A DNA stretch of 63,409 nucleotides from contig JAQGIP010000091.1 in NCBI GenBank assembly GCA_028291055.1, positions 1 through 63,409 of the forward strand, in the 5' to 3' direction. Under the pieces are notes generated by a model. That model was not told the origin of the DNA, ran no database searches, and was given only the letters and a program-made list of their open reading frames with translations. The stretch's first letter is position 1, and each line of letters starts with the position of its first letter. A program made the translations under genes and the position numbers. Shown here one piece after another: positions 51,072-58,574 of this stretch. The DNA comes from Caulobacter sp. GTDB taxonomy: Bacteria; Pseudomonadota; Alphaproteobacteria; Caulobacterales; Caulobacteraceae.

Positions 51072-52835
51072 ATGCCGATCTCCCTGTTGTCAGCGGCCCA
51101 GATCGGAGGCCTGTCGGCCGCCCAGATCGGCGTGCTGTCGACCAGCGACGTGGCTTCGCTCAGCCGCACCCAGGTCGGCGCGCTCAGCGCCACGGCCCTG
51201 GAGGCGCTGAACCCGGCCCAGGCCGGCGCGCTGAGCGGCGAGCAGGTGCGCGGCCTGACCGCCGCGCAGATTCCGCACCTGCAGGCGCTGAGCTTCAACG
51301 CCGGCCAGCTGATGGTGCTGAACGGCACGCAGCTGAAAGGCCTTTCCGCCGTCCAGGTCGCCTCGTTCGACGCCGCCCAGCTGGACGTGCTGGCCGCGAC
51401 CCAGATCGCCGGCCTCGGCGCGACCAACTTCCAGGCCCTGTCGGCCACCCAGATCGCGGGCCTCGCCGACACCCAGATCCAGGCCATCGGCCTGCCCGAG
51501 ATGCGCGGCCTCACCGCCGGCGACATGGGCGAATTCTCCGACGCCCAGCTTTCCCTGCTGTCGTCGACCCAGCTCGCCGGCCTGACGGGGACGGCGCTGG
51601 GGGCCCTGAGCGCGACCCAGTGGAGCGCGCTCTCCGTCGACCAGGTGGCCGGGCTGTCGGCGGCGGCGCTGGGCTCCTTCACCCAGGTGGGCCGGATCGG
51701 CACGACCCAGCTGGCCGGGTTGGGCGCCAGCCAGATCCGCGCGCTGAGCGCCACGGCGGCGGGCGCTCTCGACGCCGGCCAGATCGGCGCCCTGTCGGCG
51801 ACCCAGGTCTCGGCTCTGACCGCGACCAGCCTGGGGGCCTTGAGCGGCACGACGCTCGGCCTGCTCAGCACGACCCAGGTCCAGGCCCTGACCGGCGCCC
51901 AGCTTCGCGCCCTGAGCACGGACAAGGTGGCGGGCCTGTCGTCCACCCAGGTGGCGGCCTTCAGCGCCGTCCAGATCGGCGGCCTGTCGATCGACAATTT
52001 CGCGGCCCTTGGCTCGACCCTGATCGCGGGACTGAGCACCACCCAGATCGGCGGGCTGACGGGCGCGCAGCTCGGCCGTTCGACGGTGAGCGCGATCGCG
52101 GCCCTGACCACGACCCAGATCGGCGCGCTCAGCGCCGGCCAGGCGGGGCTGATCTCCGATGCGGGGCTGGCGGCCTTCGCGGCGAGCCAGCTGCAGGCCC
52201 TGAGCGCCACCCAGTTCACAGGCTTCACCGCCACCCAGATGCGCGGTCTGAGCGCGACCAGCCTCGGCGGGCTGACCACGACCCAGGTCGGCGGTCTCGC
52301 GCCCCTGCAGATCGGCCGGCTCTCGTCCACGGCCCTGGGCGCGCTGAGCGCCGGCCAGGCGGGCGTGCTGTCGGCCAGCCAGCTCGCCGCCCTGACCACC
52401 CGCCAGACGCAAGGACTGTCGGCCACCGCCGTGGGGGCGCTGAGCACCACCCAGCTGGGCGCCCTGTCGGCGTCGCAGCTCGGCGCCGTCTCCGGCGAGG
52501 CGCTCAGCGGTCTGGACGCCGCCCATATGTCCTCGCTCAGCGGCTATCAGCTGGGCGGCCTGACCACCACCCAGCTGTCGGGCCTCAGCGGCGCCGACTT
52601 CGCGGAGCTGACCGCCTCTCAGATCGGCGGCCTGGCCTCCAGCCAGATCGGCGCGCTGTCGACCACGGTGATCGCCGCCCTGACCGCCACCGAGCTCGGC
52701 GCGCTCACCACCAGCCAGATCCCGGGGCTGACCACCAGCCAGGTCGAGGCCCTGACCACCACCTCCCTGGCCGCGCTGACCCCGGACCAGCTGGGCGCCT
52801 TCACCCCGGCCCAGGCGCTGCACTTCCAGGCCTAG
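51072..52835 (+). CDS. Octapeptide-repeat protein, 71 units, unknown family
   Basis: 587 residues from ATG 51072; an in-frame ATG at 50988 would add a basic, non-repetitive stretch, and no strong ribosome site separates them. After MPISL every residue belongs to an eight-residue repeat L-[ST]-x-x-Q-[ILV]-x-[GA], e.g. LSATQIAG. There are 8 units, a five-residue break (LQALS), 16 units, a six-residue break (FTQVGR), then 47 units and a final FQA. Position 5 is Gln in 47 of 71 units. From unit 13 on, Gln and non-Gln units follow QQ-QQ-- with a period of seven units (56 residues). No Cys and no signal peptide. S/T-x-x-Q is a helix N-cap pattern, so a solenoid of very short helices is plausible; a beta-solenoid is the alternative. 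Cellular site and partner unknown; expression is unproven. Confidence 0.75.
   Translation: MPISLLSAAQIGGLSAAQIGVLSTSDVASLSRTQVGALSATALEALNPAQAGALSGEQVRGLTAAQIPHLQALSFNAGQLMVLNGTQLKGLSAVQVASFDAAQLDVLAATQIAGLGATNFQALSATQIAGLADTQIQAIGLPEMRGLTAGDMGEFSDAQLSLLSSTQLAGLTGTALGALSATQWSALSVDQVAGLSAAALGSFTQVGRIGTTQLAGLGASQIRALSATAAGALDAGQIGALSATQVSALTATSLGALSGTTLGLLSTTQVQALTGAQLRALSTDKVAGLSSTQVAAFSAVQIGGLSIDNFAALGSTLIAGLSTTQIGGLTGAQLGRSTVSAIAALTTTQIGALSAGQAGLISDAGLAAFAASQLQALSATQFTGFTATQMRGLSATSLGGLTTTQVGGLAPLQIGRLSSTALGALSAGQAGVLSASQLAALTTRQTQGLSATAVGALSTTQLGALSASQLGAVSGEALSGLDAAHMSSLSGYQLGGLTTTQLSGLSGADFAELTASQIGGLASSQIGALSTTVIAALTATELGALTTSQIPGLTTSQVEALTTTSLAALTPDQLGAFTPAQALHFQA
51087..52823 (+). repeat. 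24-base coding tandem repeat with 168-base superperiod
   Basis: DNA encoding the octapeptide units: 24 bases per unit, degenerate but in frame throughout, with common cores such as CTGAGCGCCACCCAG. Breaks are at 51279-51293 (15 bases) and 51678-51695 (18 bases), both multiples of three, so the frame is kept. Synonymous positions vary freely, which suggests old repeats under protein-level selection rather than a recent slippage array. Confidence 0.85.
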
Positions 52836-52898
52836 CCTTGTGACAGGGCGCGGCTCGCCCTAGACCGGCCGGGCCCATTTCCGGCCGGGAGCGCCACC

Positions 52899-53111
52899 AT
52901 GATCGTCCGCGACAGCAACGGCGCCGAACTGGCCGACGGCGACAACGTCACCCTGATCAAGGACCTGAAGGTCAAGGGCACGACGGTGACCCTGAAACGC
53001 GGGACCCTGATCAAGGGCATCCGCCTGACCGGCGATGAAGGCGAGATCGAATGCCGCGCCGAAAAGGTGCGCGACCTGGTGCTGAAGACCGAGTTCGTGA
53101 AGAAGGCCTGA
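52899..53111 (+). CDS. PhnA-domain (YjdM-like) small protein
   Basis: 70 residues: VRDSNGAELADGDNVTLIKDLKVKG.....KRGTLIKGIRL..DEGEIECRAEKVRDLVLKTEFVKK is the PhnA/YjdM C-terminal domain. Full-length family members have an N-terminal zinc ribbon that is absent here, a known shorter form. Despite the old name, a role in alkylphosphonate use is not established. A GGGAGCG site precedes ATG 52899. Lies 63 bases after the octapeptide gene, same strand. Confidence 0.85.
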   Translation: MIVRDSNGAELADGDNVTLIKDLKVKGTTVTLKRGTLIKGIRLTGDEGEIECRAEKVRDLVLKTEFVKKA

Positions 53112-53117
53112 TAGGGC

Positions 53118-53975
53118 TCAGCGCAGGCGGGTCAGTTCGGCGACCGCGCCGCTCCACTCGCTGTACTCCATGGGGCAGGTGGCTTTCGCCGCGCGGAAGA
53201 GCGTCCGCGCCCGGGCCCTGTCTCCAGCGGCCAGCGCGGCCTCCCCGACATAGTAGGACGCCTCGCAGCGTTGTTCGGGTCTGTCGAGGGACAGGTCGGC
53301 CGTGGCCATGGCGAGCAAGACCTCGCCGGAGAGCCGCCCCTGGTAGAAGGCGATGATCGGCCCTGGCCAGCGGTTCATGTCGAAGCGCGTGGTGTCGCGG
53401 GCGAAGGCCTCGCCGTCATCCTGCCCCATGCGGAGCCGGGCGATATGAAGCTCAAGGGCGACGAACGGCAAGTCCGGATTGACCGTGAGAGCCTGCCGCA
53501 GGTCGTCGGCGGCCTCCTGAAAGCGCAAGAGGTGCAACAGGGCCAGGCCCCGAGCGCGGTGGGGTTGCCAGGCGTCGGGCCGCAAAGCGATCGCACGGTT
53601 GAAGTCGACGAGGGCCAGGGCCGGCTGCCCCGCCGAGGAGCGGTAGGCGCCGCGATAGATCAGCCAGTCGGCGTTGTCCGGAAAGAGGGCGAGCGCCGCG
53701 TCCATGTCGGCAATGGCGCCCGCCGGGTCGTGCTTGTTCAGGAACCGGATATTGGCCCGGAATTGCAGGGCCGCGGCCCTTTGCTCGGCAGTGGCGTCCG
53801 GCGCGGCCAGCAACCGATCCAGGGCCGCGATCGCCGCGTCATAGTCGTGATGCGCGTAGGCCTGGTCCGCCACAGCGGCTTCGACTTGGACATTGTTGCC
53901 GGGCTGTGCGGCGATCGCGGACGCGGTCACGCCCAGCGACAGGGCCATCAGCGCGGCCGCCAGACGAATGAACAC
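53118..53975 (-). CDS. Secreted TPR protein
   Basis: 285 residues from the GTG at 53975, which follows an AAGGGGAAAG site; upstream sequence in frame is not protein-like. Signal peptide about 1-23 (cleavage near AIA-AQ). Three or more TPR-like units follow (YDAAIAALDRLLAA, GAIADMDAALALFPDNADWLIYRG, PALALVDFNRAIALRPDAWQPHRARG, EAADDLRQALTVNP). A late CPMEYSEW segment is near the end. The domain order recalls lipoprotein NlpI-type TPR proteins without the lipobox. Role unknown. Confidence 0.82.
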   Translation of the reverse strand: MFIRLAAALMALSLGVTASAIAAQPGNNVQVEAAVADQAYAHHDYDAAIAALDRLLAAPDATAEQRAAALQFRANIRFLNKHDPAGAIADMDAALALFPDNADWLIYRGAYRSSAGQPALALVDFNRAIALRPDAWQPHRARGLALLHLLRFQEAADDLRQALTVNPDLPFVALELHIARLRMGQDDGEAFARDTTRFDMNRWPGPIIAFYQGRLSGEVLLAMATADLSLDRPEQRCEASYYVGEAALAAGDRARARTLFRAAKATCPMEYSEWSGAVAELTRLR

Positions 53976-54122
53976 GGTGCTTTCCCCTTCGAGAGCCCAG
54001 TTGAACAGGTTGTGGCTTCGTCGCAAGCCCGCCGTTGGCGAAGCCCGTCTTTCGGGAAGACCGGAAGGGTGCGTGCGGGTGCGGTGCGTGCGAATGTCCT
54101 TTGTGGATCGGGGAATCGGGCG

Positions 54123-55559
54123 ATGTCGAATTGGTTGTGGGCTGCGGTGTTGGCGGTTGCGGCGCTCGGTCTGGGCGCGGCGGCCAAGCCCGCGCCGACG
54201 GTGAAGGCGGAGCTGCGGCCGGCGGCCTGCGCCATCGACGTCAGCGGCCTGCCCAACAGGATCGACTGCTACACCCTGATCGTGCCGGAGGCGCGCGGCA
54301 CGGCCAGCCGCCGGATGGTGGCGATGCCGGTGGCGGTGATCCGCGCGGCCCATCCCAAGGCCGGGCTGCCGCCGGTCATCTATCTGCACGGCGGGCCGGG
54401 CGGCGGGGCGGTCGGCGGGATGGCGGGGCGGCTGAAGGGCGTGGCCGGGCGCGAGCTGATCGCCCAGGACCAGGACTGGATCTATTTCGACCAGCGCGGC
54501 GGCTATCTGTCCGTGCCGTCGCTGGATTGCGGCGAGCTGGCCCTGACCGACGCGGGGCCGCTCTCGGAGGGTACGGCCCAGGCGCTGATCGCCTGCGGCC
54601 AGAGGCACAGGGCGGCGGGGGTGGACCTGTCGCGCTACAACGCCGTGGAGATCGTCAAGGATATCCAGGACCTGCGCCGCCTGCTGGGCCTGAAGCAGGT
54701 GGACCTGTTCGGGGTGTCCTACGGCACCCGCATCGCGCTGGCGGTGCTCAAACATGACCCGCGCGGCATCCGCGCCGTGGTGCTGGATTCGCCCTGGCCG
54801 CCGGAAGCCGACTGGGCGGCGGGCGGGCCGAAGCTGGTCTCCGACGCGGTGGCGGCCATCTTCGCGCGCTGCCGGGCCGATACGGCCTGCGCGGCCAAAT
54901 ACCCGACGGCGGAGGCCGGGCTGAATGCCCTGGCCGTCAAGCTGCTGGCCGGGCCGCTCACCGTGGGCGGACGCAGCTATACGGCCGAAGACCTCGGCAA
55001 CTTCCTGATGGACCAGACCTATAGCGGGCAGGGCGCGCGCGCCCTGCCGCGCGACGTGGCCAGGATCGTGGGCGGCGACTATGGCCCGCTGGACGAGAAC
55101 ATCACTGAGCGCAGCGGCTACAACGAAGCCCAGCACCTGACCCACCTGTGCAAGGAGGAGTTCCCCTTCGAAAAGCCCGCCGACGTGCTGAAGGGCGCCG
55201 AGCATGATCCGATATCGCAGCTGCTGGGCCGTTCGATGCTGCGCTATTTCGAGGTCTGCAAGGCCTTCCCCGTGGGCCGGCCCGACCCGTCGGAAGCCAG
55301 GCCCGTGGTCAGCGCCGTGCCCACCCTGTGGCTGGCCGCCGAGATCGACCCCGGCTGTCCGCCCCAGTTCGCCCGCGCGGCCGCCAGGCGGTTCAAGAAC
55401 GGCCAGTTCGTGGTCATCCCCAACACCACCCACGGCGTCTCGGGCGGCAGCGTCTGCGCGCGCAGGATGATCCGCGCCTTCCTCGCCGATCCGGACAAGC
55501 CGGTCGATCCGGGCTGCCTGAGCCCCGAGCACGACAGGTTCGTGTTCACGCTGGAGTAG
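54123..55559 (+). CDS. Secreted alpha/beta hydrolase, S33 tripeptidyl-aminopeptidase-like
   Basis: 478 residues from ATG 54123. Signal peptide about 1-21. Oxyanion motif HGGPGG at 89-94, DQRGGYLS, nucleophile elbow GVSYGTR with Ser199, acid Asp in AAEIDPGCPP and His in NTTHGVSGG: the S33/TAP-like layout with a C-terminal TAP domain. Several Cys pairs suggest disulfides in the periplasm. Likely an exported aminopeptidase or ester hydrolase. Divergent from the TPR gene. Confidence 0.87.
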   Translation: MSNWLWAAVLAVAALGLGAAAKPAPTVKAELRPAACAIDVSGLPNRIDCYTLIVPEARGTASRRMVAMPVAVIRAAHPKAGLPPVIYLHGGPGGGAVGGMAGRLKGVAGRELIAQDQDWIYFDQRGGYLSVPSLDCGELALTDAGPLSEGTAQALIACGQRHRAAGVDLSRYNAVEIVKDIQDLRRLLGLKQVDLFGVSYGTRIALAVLKHDPRGIRAVVLDSPWPPEADWAAGGPKLVSDAVAAIFARCRADTACAAKYPTAEAGLNALAVKLLAGPLTVGGRSYTAEDLGNFLMDQTYSGQGARALPRDVARIVGGDYGPLDENITERSGYNEAQHLTHLCKEEFPFEKPADVLKGAEHDPISQLLGRSMLRYFEVCKAFPVGRPDPSEARPVVSAVPTLWLAAEIDPGCPPQFARAAARRFKNGQFVVIPNTTHGVSGGSVCARRMIRAFLADPDKPVDPGCLSPEHDRFVFTLE

Positions 55560-55570
55560 GGGGCCTCTTG

Positions 55571-55782
55571 CCCCTCCCCACAGACGCGCTCGCGCGCGTC
55601 GTTGGGGGGAGGTGTCGGCGCCAGCCGACGGAGGGGGGCGGGCCGCGCGCAGGCGTATCTTCTTCGGGCGTTGGCGCTGGCGCGAACTCGGCGGGTTTGA
55701 CTCAGCGGGCGGCATGCCCCCCTCCGACCCGCTGCGCGGCCCACCTCCCCCCAACGACGCTGAATGCGTCTGTGGGGAGGGG
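55571..55782. repeat. Repeat family C copy 2
   Basis: CCCCTCCCCACAG (55571-55583) to CTGTGGGGAGGGG (55770-55782), with nested GGGGGGAGGTGTCGGCGCCA / CACCTCCCCCC and GACGGAGGGGGGC / GCCCCCCTCC as in copy 1 at 30415. GACTC lies near the centre. It occupies the space between the convergent S33 and GH13 genes. Confidence 0.9.
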
Positions 55783-55790
55783 AAGAAGGC

Positions 55791-57371
55791 CTACAGCTTG
55801 GCGATCCTGACCGCATAGGGGCCCAGGCTGCGGGGTCCGATCTCGCCGGTCTGCAGCAGTGTATTGCCCATGTGCAGGCCCGCGCCGGTGAGGCCCTGGC
55901 TCTCGCCGCTCATGTTGAAGACGCAGAGGATCACGCTCTCGCCGAGCTCGCGGGTGAAGGCGAGGACGGGCTCGGGGGCGTCCTGGAACTCGATGTCGCC
56001 CAGGCGCAGCGTGGGTTCGGCGGCGCGCAGGGCGATGAGGGCGCGCGCGAAGGTCAGGGGAGACTCGGCGTCGGCGTCTTGAACATCGGCGGTCAGGTGG
56101 GCGTGTTCGGGGGCGGCGGGCAGCCAGGTCGCGCCGGTGGAGAAGCCGAGGTTGGGGGTGTTTGCCTCCCACGGCATCGGCGTGCGGCAGCCGTCGCGGC
56201 CCTTGTGGGCCGGCCAGTAAAGGTCGCCGACGGGGTCGCGCAGCTGGTCGCGGGTGAGGTCGGCCTCCGGCAGGCCCAGTTCCTCGCCCTGGTAGATCAG
56301 GATGGTCCCGCGCACGGCCAGCAGCAGCGCCAGCATCAATTTCGCCAGGCCCGGCTCATGGCCGTCGCCGCCGAAACGCGAGACGGTGCGCGGCACGTCG
56401 TGGTTGGAAAACGAGATGCAGGGCCAATGCGCCGGGTGGTCGGCCAGGGCCGCGAAATGCTTGCGGATGAAGGCGGGCGACAGTTTGGAGGCGTGCAGCA
56501 GGGGGAAGCTGTAGCCGGCGTGCAGACCCTCGTCGGGGGCGGCGAAACCGCCGGAGCGGGCGGCTTCCTCGGAGAATTCGCCGAACACGAAGCGGTCGGG
56601 GTGGGCGTCCACCGTGCGCCGCACGTCGGCCAGGGTCTCGATATTCTCCACCAGATTGGAGTCGTTCCAGTGCTTCTGGAAGTTGGCCGCCGCCGACCAG
56701 CGCCAGCCCGCGTCGGCGGGCTCCACCGGGTTGTCGGTCAGGGTGTCGTCGTGGAGGAAGGCGTTGGCCACGTCGAGGCGGAAGCCGTCGACGCCCTTGC
56801 TGAGCCAGTGATCCAGCACATTGAGCGCCGCGGCCCGCGCATCGGGATGACGCCAGTTGAGCTTGGGCTGAACCCGCAGGAACTTGTGGTGATAGGCCTG
56901 CCGGCGCAGGGGCTGATAGGCCCAGGCCGGGCCGCCGAAGGCCGAGAGCCAGTTGTTGGGCGCCGTGCCGTCGTCCTTCAGCGGCGCCCAGACGTACCAG
57001 TCCTTCTTGTCGCCCCCATCACGGCTGTCGGCGAACCAGGCGTGCTCGTCGCTGGTGTGGGCCAGCACCTCGTCCATCAGGATCTTGATCCCCTTGCCGT
57101 GGGCGGCGTCGATCAGGGCTTCCAGGTCGGCGGTGGTCCCGTAGTCGGGGTGGACGCCTTCATAATCGGAGACGTCATAGCCCCAGTCGCGGTTGGGGCT
57201 GGGGTGGACGGGGGAGAGCCAGATGGCGTCGACGCCGAGCGCCTTGATGTAGTCGAGCTTGGCCAGCACGCCGGGCAGGTCGCCATGGCCGTCGCCGTCG
57301 CTGTCGAAGAAGCTGCGGACATAGATGTGATAGACGACCGCGCCGCGCCACCAGGGCGTCCCATCACTCAT
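55791..57371 (-). CDS. GH13 alpha-glucosidase
   Basis: 526 residues. (beta/alpha)8 barrel with catalytic Asp200 (GFRLDVAN), acid Glu265 (FGEF) and transition-state Asp325 (FSNHD). Region I reads MDEVLAHTS, lacking the Asn common in amylases, as in the oligo-1,6-/alpha-glucosidase subfamily of Xanthomonas and Halomonas. No signal peptide, so it acts in the cytosol on imported short alpha-glucosides. No TonB receptor, MalT or transporter is adjacent. Confidence 0.9.
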   Translation of the reverse strand: MSDGTPWWRGAVVYHIYVRSFFDSDGDGHGDLPGVLAKLDYIKALGVDAIWLSPVHPSPNRDWGYDVSDYEGVHPDYGTTADLEALIDAAHGKGIKILMDEVLAHTSDEHAWFADSRDGGDKKDWYVWAPLKDDGTAPNNWLSAFGGPAWAYQPLRRQAYHHKFLRVQPKLNWRHPDARAAALNVLDHWLSKGVDGFRLDVANAFLHDDTLTDNPVEPADAGWRWSAAANFQKHWNDSNLVENIETLADVRRTVDAHPDRFVFGEFSEEAARSGGFAAPDEGLHAGYSFPLLHASKLSPAFIRKHFAALADHPAHWPCISFSNHDVPRTVSRFGGDGHEPGLAKLMLALLLAVRGTILIYQGEELGLPEADLTRDQLRDPVGDLYWPAHKGRDGCRTPMPWEANTPNLGFSTGATWLPAAPEHAHLTADVQDADAESPLTFARALIALRAAEPTLRLGDIEFQDAPEPVLAFTRELGESVILCVFNMSGESQGLTGAGLHMGNTLLQTGEIGPRSLGPYAVRIAKL

Positions 57372-57433
57372 CCGCGCTCTCCCTTGGATAGGGGCTTATT
57401 GAGCACAGGCGGGGCGGGCTCCACACCCAATTT

Positions 57434-57560
57434 CCGTCATTGCCGGACTTGTTCCGGCAACCCATGAACACGGGCAGCGACGGTTAAGCCGCTGAACGTC
57501 GGCGCGTTATTCTCTTGGGGCGGTGTGCATGGGTCCCCGGAACAAGTCCGGGGATGACGA
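57434..57560. repeat. Repeat family E, full-length pair
   Basis: CCGTCATTGCCGGACTTGTT from 57434 and CCCCGGAACAAGTCCGGGGA ending at 57560 are inverted, each a hairpin, with CCCATGAACACGG / GTGTGCATGGG edges. The core GCTGAACGTCGGCGCGTTAT is the reverse complement of the core in the 44898 copy, so the central 40 bases are inverted relative to the arms between copies. Confidence 0.8.
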
Positions 57561-57583
57561 GTGGGGGAGGATCGCGCAGCGGC

Positions 57584-58450
57584 CTATTCGGCGGGGATGG
57601 CCGACAGCGCCTCTTCCAGTTCCAGGAAGCTGGGCTGGGCGCCGGAGGGGACGTCGCCGCGGCCGATCTCGACGGAGATCTGGGCGGCGTTGCCGTGCAG
57701 GTGGGCGACCAGGACGGACTGGATGATGCGGTAGAAGGCCGCTTCCTCTTCCACGACTTCCTTCAGGCGCGTGGCCAGCGGGCCGACCATGCCATAGGCC
57801 AGGAAGACGCCCAGGAAGGTGCCCACAAGCGCCCCGCCGATCATGCGGCCGAGGACTTCGGGGGGCTCGGTGATGGAGCCCATGGTCTTGATGACGCCCA
57901 GCACGGCGGCGACGATGCCCAAGGCGGGCAGGGCGTCGGCCATGTTCTGAAGCGCGCCGGCCGGCGCCATGGCCTCGTGGTGATGCTTCTCGAGCAGCTT
58001 CTCCATGGCGTCTTCCACCTGGTGGGGATCTTCCAGGTTCATGGTCATCATGCGCAGCGTGTCGCAGATGAAGTCGACCGCGAAATGGTCCTTCATGATT
58101 TTGGGGAAGCGCGAGAAGATCGAGCTCTCGGTGGGCTTTTCGATGTGGCTTTCGAGCGCGATGACGCCCTTGGACTTCATGGTCTTGGTCAGCAGGAACA
58201 GCAGGCTGAGCAGGTCGCGATAGTCGCTGGCCTTCCACTTGGGCCCCTTGAAAGCCTTGCCCAGGCCGCCGCCGGTGGCCTTGATCACGGTCAGGGAGTT
58301 GCCGATCAAGAAGGCGGCGACGCCGGCCCCGAGGATGGCCATCAGTTCGTGGGGCGCGGCCTCCATGATCACGGCCATCTTGCCGCCGGACATCAGGAAG
58401 CTGCCGAACACGCAGCCGAACAGCAGCACAAATCCGATGATCTGGAACAT
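57584..58450 (-). CDS. motA: Flagellar motor stator protein MotA
   Basis: 288 residues with four hydrophobic helices: two near the N-terminus (about 3-20 and 33-51), two around 170-225. The conserved ALPALGIVAAVLGVIKTMG segment of helix 3 and the GALVGTFLGVFLAYG helix 4 are intact; the cytoplasmic loop carries the charged residues that contact FliG. It forms the proton channel with MotB, which is not adjacent, as is usual in Caulobacter. The 124-base upstream gap contains a TTAATGCTTAA motif. Confidence 0.95.
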   Translation of the reverse strand: MFQIIGFVLLFGCVFGSFLMSGGKMAVIMEAAPHELMAILGAGVAAFLIGNSLTVIKATGGGLGKAFKGPKWKASDYRDLLSLLFLLTKTMKSKGVIALESHIEKPTESSIFSRFPKIMKDHFAVDFICDTLRMMTMNLEDPHQVEDAMEKLLEKHHHEAMAPAGALQNMADALPALGIVAAVLGVIKTMGSITEPPEVLGRMIGGALVGTFLGVFLAYGMVGPLATRLKEVVEEEAAFYRIIQSVLVAHLHGNAAQISVEIGRGDVPSGAQPSFLELEEALSAIPAE

Positions 58451-58574
58451 GGTGGTCCGGTCGCCCCGTCGCGTGAATCACCCAGACCGTCGCCGTTAAT
58501 GCTTAATTCGAGGTGAGCGGCCCCGTGCTGTGTGGCCCGTTGCACGCTCCGGCGACGCGGCCTAACACCGGCAT

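Noticed and set aside
51087..52823. CRISPR-like periodic DNA
   Set aside because: The 24-base units are degenerate, have no spacers, and are in frame over 1.7 kb, so they are coding repeats. No cas gene is nearby.
53976..55754. Minus-strand extension of the secreted TPR gene (to 878 residues)
   Set aside because: The upstream part lies antisense to the S33 hydrolase gene and is Arg/Gly/His-rich; the signal peptide marks the real start at 53975.
58497..58507. CtrA box upstream of motA
   Set aside because: TTAA-TGC-TTAA has a 3-base spacer; the CtrA consensus needs TTAA-N7-TTAA. Not called.
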